From Nitrospinota bacterium (GTDB lineage Bacteria > JAUXIQ01): a stretch of DNA of 5,047 nt. The stretch spans positions 1 through 5,047 of the forward strand of contig JAUXIQ010000186.1 in assembly GCA_030620925.1 (NCBI GenBank), read 5' to 3'. Each line of letters starts with the position of its first letter. The stretch's first letter is position 1. The notes under the pieces were generated by a model that saw only the letters and a program-made list of their open reading frames with translations, did not search any database and was not told where the DNA came from. A program made the translations under genes and the position numbers. Positions 1-5,047 of the stretch are shown here, one piece after another.

Positions 1-20
1 CGATTGGCGGCCGATTAATT

Positions 21-40
21 TAGCATTCAATTGAATACTA
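21..40. promoter_or_regulatory. Probable operator dyad of the ArsR-rhodanese regulator
   Basis: The 20-bp sequence TAGCATTCAATTGAATACTA is an inverted repeat with a perfect 12-bp core (25-36) and only one mismatched pair (24/37) over its full length. It ends directly before the Shine-Dalgarno of the regulator gene. ArsR/SmtB-family proteins commonly bind AT-rich palindromes at their own promoters, and the sulfur-responsive BigR/SqrR branch uses ATTC/GAAT half-sites, usually with a longer spacer (8 bp) than the 4 bp here. Autorepression is therefore inferred. A TAATTT at 16-21 could be a -10 box touching the dyad, but any -35 box would lie at the window edge or beyond it. Confidence 0.55.
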
Positions 41-47
41 AAGGAGG
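41..47 (+). promoter_or_regulatory. Ribosome binding site deciding the TTG start at 52
   Basis: AAGGAGG is a full Shine-Dalgarno match lying 4 bases before TTG at 52-54. This favours 52 over the upstream in-frame TTG at 31, which would sit inside the palindrome and has no comparable ribosome binding site before it. Confidence 0.7.
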
Positions 48-51
48 GACC

Positions 52-735
52 TTGGAAAACGACAACAGACGCTACAAAGATGCCACCTACGAGCAGTTCG
101 CCCGCATCGGTAAGGCGCTGTCCAGCCCTAAAAGAGTGGAGCTGCTGGATCTGCTGAGTCAGGGTGAGCGGACGGTGGAAGTGCTGGCGAAGGAAGCCGG
201 TTTAACCGTGGCCAACGCCTCCCAACACCTGCACGTGCTTCATGCCGCCCGCCTGGTGGAGACTGAAAAGGAAGGGCTTTTTGTCACCTACCGTATCGCC
301 GACGAGACGGTGAGCGAATTTCTCCTGACGCTGATGGGACTTGCGGAGACCCGATTGGCGGAACTGGAACAGATTACGAGACTCTTCCTTGAGGGACGAG
401 AAGGACTTGAGGGCATAGACCGGGAAACACTGATTGAAAGGGTTAATAAAGGAGAGGTTACCGTCCTCGATGTGCGGCCGGTCGAGGAATATAGCGCAGG
501 CCATATCCCCGGGGCGATCTCCGTTCCTTTAAAAGAGCTAGAGGCCCATCTGTCAGAGCTCTCAGGGGATCAGGAGATCGTCGCCTATTGCAGGGGGCCT
601 TACTGCGTTCTTGCCATCCAGGCCGTGGAGTTTCTTCGCGCCAGGGGTCTCCGGGCTCTGCGGCTCGAGGACGGAATTATTGAATGGCGTACCCATGGAT
701 TCCCCGTGGCATATGGTGAAGAAGGAGTCGATTGA
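52..735 (+). CDS. ArsR/SmtB-type HTH regulator fused to a rhodanese domain
   Basis: Predicted cytoplasmic regulator of 227 aa starting at TTG 52. Residues about 12-95 form an ArsR-type winged helix: an ALSSPKRVELLDLL helix (22-35), a recognition helix around ANASQHLHVLH (54-64) and a wing around GLFVTYRI (75-82). A helical linker (95-120) leads to a rhodanese domain at about 123-222, with LDVRPVEEYSAGHIPGA (139-155) and an active-site loop CRGPYC (180-185). Cys180 occupies the rhodanese sulfur-accepting position, and Cys185 is a second cysteine in the loop. The HTH part has no cysteine at all, so the metal-binding Cys motif of arsenic-type ArsR proteins is absent. The likely role is control of sulfur, persulfide or redox genes, with the rhodanese as sensor (inferred). 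A DUF2892-type membrane gene follows after 40 bases, matching the YgaV/YgaP association of E. coli. The gene ends in TGA. Family assignment is firm; the signal sensed is not known. Confidence 0.93.
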   Translation: MENDNRRYKDATYEQFARIGKALSSPKRVELLDLLSQGERTVEVLAKEAGLTVANASQHLHVLHAARLVETEKEGLFVTYRIADETVSEFLLTLMGLAETRLAELEQITRLFLEGREGLEGIDRETLIERVNKGEVTVLDVRPVEEYSAGHIPGAISVPLKELEAHLSELSGDQEIVAYCRGPYCVLAIQAVEFLRARGLRALRLEDGIIEWRTHGFPVAYGEEGVD

Positions 736-790
736 TTCGCAGCAGGCTGACTTAACTTAAGAGGGGGGAAACATTATGCCTATCGATCGT

Positions 791-793
791 TAG
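791..793 (+). other. In-frame TAG stop at codon 6 of the DUF2892 gene
   Basis: The reading frame is coherent on both sides of this TAG (MPIDR before it, VFRFAGTL after it), so it is a base substitution and not an indel. One change at a tyrosine, glutamine, lysine, glutamate or tryptophan codon would account for it. The lolA-like gene downstream ends in TAG, which argues against general reassignment of UAG. Confidence 0.85.
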
Positions 794-947
794 GTTTTTC
801 GTTTCGCCGGAACGCTCATCCTGGTGAGCCTTGCGCTGCCACTGCTTCACCACCCTTACTGGCTGATATTCACAGCGTACGTGGGCGCAACCATGTGTCA
901 GGCGTCCTTCATCGGCTTCTGCCCGATGGCTGAGATGTTGAGGCGAA

Positions 948-952
948 GGGGG
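948..952 (+). other. Probable one-base deletion in a G run, DUF2892 gene
   Basis: Five G residues occur where six would restore a family-like C-terminus (GVEPGKAFE, then TAA at 976). As read, the frame continues 24 codons past that position to TGA at 1046-1048, with a sequence lacking family character. Confidence 0.65.
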
Positions 953-999
953 TGGAACCGGGCAAAGCTTTCGAGTAATCTATTACAGGCGGACGATTC

Positions 1000-1086
1000 A
1001 GGGCTTCCCCTTCTTATCCGGCTTAATAAACGGGGGATTGTTACATGAATAAGCGGTTAGAGAGGTATAAAAAAGGGGGAAGCCCT
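1000..1086. repeat. Inverted repeat, 11-bp perfect arms, 65-base interior
   Basis: AGGGCTTCCCC (1000-1010) is repeated in exact inverse as GGGGAAGCCCT (1076-1086). Pairing can extend imperfectly inward (CTTATCC against GGTATAAAAAAG). The unit starts 21 bases after the inferred true end of the DUF2892 gene and lies wholly between genes if that end is right. It could be a long transcript hairpin or a small non-autonomous element with terminal inverted repeats. No target-site duplication is evident, and only one copy is visible. A clear U tract is lacking, so a factor-independent terminator is not supported. Confidence 0.5.
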
Positions 1087-1114
1087 ATTTCTCTGAGGGA
1101 AAAGGTCCATATCC

Positions 1115-1139
1115 GTATGAATACTTCGCGTATTTATAC
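1115..1139. promoter_or_regulatory. Dyad upstream of the RND permease gene, possible operator or 5'-leader hairpin
   Basis: The arms GTATGAATAC (1115-1124) and GTATTTATAC (1130-1139) are inverted copies with one mismatch, separated by TTCGC. The dyad ends 7 bases before the GAGGAG ribosome binding site. As RNA it could form a 10-pair stem with one G-U pair and a five-base loop. As DNA, its size and place suit a dimeric repressor such as the TetR-type proteins that often control RND pumps, but no such regulator is in the window. TATACT (1135-1140) resembles a -10 box, without a recognisable -35 at the right distance. Confidence 0.4.
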
Positions 1140-1146
1140 TTAAATT

Positions 1147-1152
1147 GAGGAG
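1147..1152 (+). promoter_or_regulatory. Ribosome binding site deciding the ATG start at 1161
   Basis: GAGGAG ends 8 bases before ATG 1161, which is ideal spacing. The alternative in-frame GTG at 1152 overlaps this site and is therefore rejected as the start. Confidence 0.75.
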
Positions 1153-1160
1153 TGGTTATC

Positions 1161-3463
1161 ATGGCTAAGGGCATCATCAGGGGTTCTATGAACCATCCTG
1201 TGGTTACTATCATAATACTGCTGGTCGTCTCTTTCCTGTTCGCCACCCGGTTCCCCAAAATGAAGGTGGACACCGACCCGGAGAACATGCTGGAAAAAAA
1301 CGAATACGTGCGGGTGTTCCACAACAAGGTCAAAGAAGACTACAACATACACGACAAGCTCGTCCTGGGGGTGGTGAACGAGAAAGGGGCTTTCAATCCG
1401 GAAACGCTGGGAAAAACGGCCGCCATCATCGACCGGATTCTCCAGATTAAAGGAGTGGAAAGGGCGGATTTCATAAGCCCCACCACCACCAATAACGTTA
1501 CCTCAAAAGACGGAACGATGGTCGTGGACCGCCTGATGTCGAAAATCCCCGCCACCATCGAAGAGGCTGAGAAGCTGTTCCGCATGGCAAAAGATAATCC
1601 TCTTTTCGCCGAGAAACTGGTCTCCAGCGATGGGAGAGCCATCGCCATATATATACCCATCCAGCGGAAAAATATGAGCTACAGAATCTCACAGGAGATA
1701 GAGAGCATCCTCTCGGAATACCCGGGGGACGAAAAATTCTACATCGCCGGCCTCCCCGTGGCCGAGGATACCTTCGGCATTGAGATGTTCAAACAGATGG
1801 GCATGTCCGCCCCCATGGCCATGCTCATCATAATGATAATAATGCTCATATTTTTCAGAAGATTGTCGCTGGTCATACCCCCATTTTTCGTGGCCATGTT
1901 CAGCGTGTTCTGGACCATGGGGCTTTTGATAGGCACGGGTTTCACCGTCCACATCATGAGCTCCATGATACCCATATTCCTCATGCCCATAGCCGTGGTG
2001 GACAGCGTACATATCCTGAGCGAGTTCCACGACCGCTACCCACAATACAGAGACCGCAAAAAGACCCTTCAAAAGGTCATGGAGGAGCTCTTCAAACCCA
2101 TGCTCTTTACCTCCATAACCTCGGCCGTAGGTTTCGCTTCCCTGGCCCTGGCGCCCATTCCGCCGGTGAGAGTCTTCGGCCTTTTCGTAGCCTTCGGGAT
2201 TATGGCCGCGTGGCTCATGACCATAACCTTAATACCCGCAACCATCATGCTTTCCAAAGAAAAATGGCACCAGAGAGGCCTGGAAAAAAGAGCGGACAGG
2301 GCCACTCCCATCAGCAGGCTCATGCGCCGCTTCGGGAGCGTGTCGATCCAAAGGACGAGGACCACCATGACGATCATGCTCATCCTCGTCGCCGTAGGCA
2401 TATACGGAATTTCCAGGATCGTGGTCAACGACAACCCGGTGAACTGGTTCCAGAAAGACCACAAAATAAGGGTGCGGACAGGGTGCTCAATGAACACTTC
2501 GGCGGCACGTACATGGCTTACCTCGTCCTGACCGGCGAGGAAAACGACGCCGTTAAAGACCCGGCGGTTTTGAGCTACATGGAGAAGATACAGCAACGGC
2601 TGGAGCTGATGGAGGTGGTGGGGAAAACGTCTTCACTGGTCGATGTAGTTAAAAGGGTCAACTACGTGGTGCATGGTGAAGACGGGGCGTATAACGTTCT
2701 GCCCTCCAGCAAGGAGGAGACGGCGCAGTATCTCTTCCTCTTCCTGGCCTCCGCCGACGACCCCGATGAGCTGGACAACTACGTGGACTACGATTACGCC
2801 AGTGCCAACATCTGGCTGCAGATGAAGAAGGGCAATAACAGGGACATGCAGGGGGTGGAAGCCGTCGTGCGGGAATTCGTGGACGAAAACCCTCTCCCGC
2901 CGGGCATCGAAATGAATTGGGCGGGGCTCACCTACCTCAACGTCATTTGGCAGAAGAAAATGGTGGGGGGGATGATAAGGGCGCTGATGGGCGGCTTCGT
3001 GGTGGTGCTGATCCTGATGAGCATCCTTTTCCGCTCCTTCAGGTGGGGCCTGGTCTCCATGCTGCCCCTCAGTTTTACAATAGTGCTCATTTACGGAGTG
3101 ATAGGGCTTGCCGGGAAAGAATATGATATGCCCGTGGCCATCCTCTCTGCGCTGAGCCTGGGGCTATCCATAGATTTCGCAATTCATTTCATACAGAGGC
3201 TGCGGGGAAGGCTGTCTGCCGGGGATGGGCTCGAAACAGCCTTTGAAAACATATTCGCAGAACCCGCCAGGGCAATTTTCAGGAACGCTATCGTCATAGC
3301 CATAGGGTTCACCCCCCTGCTCTTCGCTCCTTTGACACCCTATCAGACGGTGGGAGGCTTCCTGGCTTCTATAATGATGCTGAGCGCGGTGGCCACCCTC
3401 CTGCTGATGCCGGGAATTATCAAGACATTCAGTAAATCCATGTTAAGGAGGTTTGCTCAATGA
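1161..3463 (+). pseudogene. RND/MMPL-superfamily inner-membrane permease, interrupted by a -1 frameshift
   Basis: With one base restored near 2474 the product is 767 aa, a normal size for two-repeat MMPL/RND permeases, which use the proton gradient to move hydrophobic or lipid-like substrates. Repeat 1 has TM1 (about 13-29), a periplasmic domain (30-215) and TM2-6 (217-365), with Asp281 in AVVDSVH of TM4. Repeat 2 has TM7 (402-421), a second periplasmic domain beginning around DNPVNWF (424-430), and five more helices to the C-terminus, with Asp672 in GLSIDFAIHF of TM10. The two aspartates occupy the proton-relay positions of the superfamily. As read, the first frame stops at 2529-2531, soon after TM7, and the rest (from 2474) lies in another frame with no good start of its own. 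Both halves are otherwise clean and conserved in style, so the break is recent or an error. The stop overlaps the next gene's ATG. No membrane-fusion (HlyD-type) adaptor gene is visible, which fits MMPL-like rather than classical tripartite drug pumps. Confidence 0.88.
2471..2477 (+). other. Frameshift site in the RND permease gene
   Basis: Frame one reads FQKDHKIRV up to 2474, then turns into an unrelated tail ending at TGA 2529-2531. The frame from 2474 reads ADRVLNEHFGGTYMAYLVL, the expected continuation of the second periplasmic domain. One missing base, most simply a G in AGGGTGCGG (GTG GCG expected), joins the two. The frames overlap from about 2210, but the switch point is fixed by where each stops making sense. 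Confidence 0.85.
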
Positions 3464-4278
3464 GAAGGATAACGCCGAGACTCCTGGTCTTCTCAGTGGT
3501 TCTCGCCGCGCTGGCGCTGACGCCGCTTTCCCGGGCCGCGGGGCAATCGGCGGAAGAGATAATGAAAAAATATCATCTGATCTACTACTATGCCGCCGAA
3601 GACGGCAGAGCCGTGGTACAGATGAAGCTCATAAACAAGCAGGGGAAGACGCGGGAGAGATACTTCACCATGCTTCGAAGGGACGTGGAAGAAGGCGGCC
3701 GGCAGAAATATTTCATATACTTCCACAGGCCGGGAGACGTGCGGGGCACCGTTTTCATGGTGCACAAACATCCGGGCAAGGACGACGACCGCTGGCTCTA
3801 CATCCCCGCAATCAACCTGACCAAGCGCATCGCAGCCAACGACAAGCGCACCAGCTTCATGGGCTCCGACTACACCTACGAGGACGTATCGGGCAGAAAC
3901 CCCGCCGATGACGACCACGAGCTGATAAAAGAAGAAGCCCTGGACGGAAAACAGGTTTACCTGATCAAGAGCGTGCCCAAAAACAAGGGCAGCGTAGATT
4001 TCGCCTATCGCCTGATCTGGATTGACAAAGAGAGTTACCTGCCCCTGAAGGAGGAATACTATAACAGCCGCCAGGAGCTCTACAAGGTATTCACCGCCGA
4101 TAAAATCGAAGAGATAGAGGGGATACTCACCATCACCGCAAGGACAATGAAAAACCTGGAGACCGGCCACCGCACGGAAGTCTCCTTCGAGTCCATCGAT
4201 TATAACGCGGGGCTAACGGACGAAGTATTCTCCAAAAGATACTTCAAGAATCCTCCCCGCAAGTGGATAAAAAAATAG
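3460..4278 (+). CDS. LolA-like periplasmic protein (outer membrane lipoprotein-sorting protein family)
   Basis: Product of 272 aa with a signal peptide: basic MRRITPR, a hydrophobic core (8-20) and a likely cut after Ala26 (SRA-A). The mature part resembles the LolA-like family often annotated outer membrane lipoprotein-sorting protein: YFHRPGDVRGTVFMV (87-101), DDDRWLYIPA (108-117) and FMGSDYTYEDVSGR (133-146), followed by beta-rich sequence (YRLIWIDKESYLPLKEEYY, 183-201). Relatives have a LolA/LppX-type open beta fold that can hold lipid chains, so a periplasmic lipid or lipoprotein carrier role is inferred; it is unlikely to be the housekeeping LolA. AAGGAGG (3445-3451) lies 8 bases before the ATG, and the ATGA overlap with the permease stop implies translational coupling, so the two products probably work together. 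The gene is intact. It ends in TAG, with an in-frame TGA only four codons further on (4291-4293). Confidence 0.85.
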   Translation: MRRITPRLLVFSVVLAALALTPLSRAAGQSAEEIMKKYHLIYYYAAEDGRAVVQMKLINKQGKTRERYFTMLRRDVEEGGRQKYFIYFHRPGDVRGTVFMVHKHPGKDDDRWLYIPAINLTKRIAANDKRTSFMGSDYTYEDVSGRNPADDDHELIKEEALDGKQVYLIKSVPKNKGSVDFAYRLIWIDKESYLPLKEEYYNSRQELYKVFTADKIEEIEGILTITARTMKNLETGHRTEVSFESIDYNAGLTDEVFSKRYFKNPPRKWIKK

Positions 4279-4289
4279 GTAAGCCGCCA

Positions 4290-5047
4290 GTGACTAAGCG
4301 GATGCTCAACATAAAGGCTATTCTGGCCTTGATCGCGGCTCTGGCCCTCATCCCCTGGACAGCATACGCGCTGGAACCGCCTGAACTGCACGGTTTCATC
4401 CAGGGAAACTTCACGCCCCGGGTCAGCGGCAGCCCCGACGACGACTTCATCCTGGCAGAGGAGCGGCTGCAACTGGAGGCCGAGCAGTTCGGGGATGCGC
4501 TTAACTCCAGGGCTTTCTTCAAGATGGATTTCTTCCACGACGCCGTGTACGATGAAGCGGACCTTGAGCTGCGTGAGGCGCTGGTCGATTTCTCCCTGGG
4601 CAAGTTCGATTTCCGGGTGGGGAGGCAGATAATAACATGGGGGGTGGGCGACCTGATATTCATCAACGACGCTTTTCCCAAAGACTTCTCGGCGTTCTTC
4701 TCCGGCCGGCCCCTGGAATATCTCAAAATCCCCTCTGACGCCCTGAGAATAAGCTACTTCCCCGGAAGCTTCTCATTCGATCTAGTTATAGTGCCCGCTT
4801 TCGAGCGGGATAATCTGCCGGACGGGGAGCGACTCCTGTTCTTCGACCCACTGGCCGCCATCCCCAACCGCACGGTCACCGAACCGGCAACGGAACTGGG
4901 CAACACCGAGGTCGCTCTCCGGCTGCAGAAGCAGGTTTCCAGCTACGATTTGTCGCTCTACGTTTTCCGGGGTTTCTCCAAACAGCCGGGCGCCAGGCTC
5001 ATATCAGCGGATACGGTAGAGCTTTTCTTCCCCCCCCTGAACATCTA
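4290..5047 (+). CDS. Predicted outer-membrane beta-barrel protein, 3'-truncated by the window end
   Basis: The frame is open from GTG 4290 to the window end (252 full codons, no stop). A signal peptide MTKRMLNIK plus a hydrophobic stretch (10-22) ends at AYA, with a likely cut after Ala27. The mature part has many alternating polar/aromatic strands typical of Gram-negative barrels: LHGFIQGNFTPRV (33-45), ERLQLEAEQFG (58-68), SRAFFKMDFF (73-82), KFDFRVGRQIITWG (105-118), FSFDLVIVPAF (161-171) and YDLSLYVFRGF (219-229). The segment GRQIITWGVGDLIFINDAFP (111-130) followed by GRPLEYLKIPSDALR (139-153) resembles the conserved N-terminal part of barrels found beside RND and LolA-like genes (a DUF1302-like theme); the exact family is not certain. 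ATG 4302 in the same frame is an alternative start that keeps the signal peptide. Ribosome sites are weak for both (AGG at 4277-4279 for GTG), and the 11-base gap suggests coupling with the upstream gene. Confidence 0.75.
   Translation, partial: MTKRMLNIKAILALIAALALIPWTAYALEPPELHGFIQGNFTPRVSGSPDDDFILAEERLQLEAEQFGDALNSRAFFKMDFFHDAVYDEADLELREALVDFSLGKFDFRVGRQIITWGVGDLIFINDAFPKDFSAFFSGRPLEYLKIPSDALRISYFPGSFSFDLVIVPAFERDNLPDGERLLFFDPLAAIPNRTVTEPATELGNTEVALRLQKQVSSYDLSLYVFRGFSKQPGARLISADTVELFFPPLNI

Larger units (their letters stand above)
776..978 (+). pseudogene. YgaP-tail (DUF2892) membrane protein, disrupted by TAG and a frameshift
   Basis: A Shine-Dalgarno GAGGGG (761-766) precedes ATG 776. 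The frame reads MPIDR, then TAG (791-793), then VFRFAGTLILVSLALPLL and HPYWLIFTAYVGATMCQASF, followed by IGFCPM. This is the pattern of the small DUF2892 family: an N-terminal xxIDR, one helix (about 8-25), an HPYW turn, a second helix (about 27-48) and a GFCPM end. After LRRRG the read frame runs on for an unfamiliar tail to 1048. Adding one G to the five-G run at 948-952 instead gives VEPGKAFE and TAA at 976-978, which resembles the usual family ending and gives a 67-codon gene of normal size. In E. coli YgaP this membrane hairpin is joined to a rhodanese; here the rhodanese sits in the preceding regulator. Whether the two lesions are real or errors is open. An internal GTG start at 824 would remove half of the first helix and has only a weak ribosome site. 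Confidence 0.8.

Noticed and set aside
31-51. TTG 31 as the start of the regulator
   Set aside because: It lies inside the palindrome, has no ribosome site before it, and the seven extra residues would encode the real Shine-Dalgarno.
824-1048. A separate 74-aa protein starting at GTG 824
   Set aside because: The family-like sequence begins upstream at ATG 776 with a strong ribosome site; GTG 824 would cut the first helix and has only a weak site before it. The reading frame after 952 looks shifted.
1038-1071. Promoter with TTGTTA and TATAAA
   Set aside because: The spacer is 22 bases, too long for a standard sigma-70 promoter.
1000-1090. Factor-independent terminator
   Set aside because: The stem arms are 65 bases apart and no run of T follows the second arm (only TATTT).
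1689-2072. Minus-strand open frame rich in His, Tyr and Glu
   Set aside because: It is opposite the permease's transmembrane region; the composition is the complement of Met/Ile/Val-rich helix codons, and no start signal supports it.
2460-2480. Programmed -1 ribosomal frameshifting to join the two permease frames
   Set aside because: No X XXY YYZ slippery heptamer exists in the zero frame around 2460-2480 (codons CAC AAA ATA AGG GTG CGG), and this family is not known to use such recoding.
2917-3126. Small + strand open frame within the permease 3' half
   Set aside because: It is a shadow in another frame of clearly membrane-encoding sequence.
3453-3911. Alternative + strand frame overlapping the lolA-like gene
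   Set aside because: The Arg/Gly/Ala-rich sequence has no domain and is a frame shadow of the real gene.
3493-4170. Long minus-strand open frame (225 codons) opposite the lolA-like gene
   Set aside because: The + strand frame has a signal peptide, family motifs and a ribosome site; the antisense frame has no recognisable domain.

Overview
The window looks like chromosomal DNA of a Gram-negative bacterium. Two downstream products carry Sec-type signal peptides, one gene encodes an outer-membrane barrel, and Shine-Dalgarno sites are strong. Protein style and moderately high GC suggest a Desulfobacterota (deltaproteobacterial) or similar anaerobic/sediment lineage; this is an inference and no marker gene is present. 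All genes are on the + strand. No tRNA, rRNA, CRISPR array or transposase gene was seen, and no stretch over 300 bases lacks a gene.

Left part (1-978): a sulfur-type regulatory pair. A 20-bp near-palindrome (21-40) precedes an ArsR-type regulator fused to a rhodanese domain (52-735). Next comes a short two-helix membrane protein of the YgaP-tail (DUF2892) type (776-978). In E. coli, the ArsR-type regulator YgaV lies beside YgaP, which is rhodanese plus this membrane tail. Here the same three modules are divided differently: the rhodanese is fused to the regulator and the membrane tail stands alone. The membrane gene is broken as read, by an in-frame TAG at codon 6 and a probable one-base loss in a G run near its 3' end.

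Middle (979-1160): a spacer with an 11-bp inverted repeat (arms 1000-1010 and 1076-1086) and a second dyad (1115-1139) just upstream of the next ribosome binding site.

Right part (1161-5047): an apparent envelope-transport operon. It holds a 12-helix RND/MMPL-type permease (1161-3463, interrupted by a -1 frameshift at about 2472-2476), a periplasmic LolA-like protein whose start overlaps the permease stop (3460-4278), and a predicted outer-membrane beta-barrel that starts 11 bases later and runs off the window (4290-5047). Inner-membrane pump, periplasmic carrier and outer-membrane barrel together suggest movement of a hydrophobic or lipid-like substrate across the envelope; the substrate cannot be told from sequence.

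Three coding lesions fall within about 1.7 kb (791-2476), and both indels are apparent losses of one base in G-rich contexts. This pattern fits sequencing or assembly error at least as well as gene decay, and it should be settled before any biology is built on it. No clearly undescribed system is demonstrated; the most interesting biological points are the rearranged YgaV/YgaP-like module and the pump-carrier-barrel operon.
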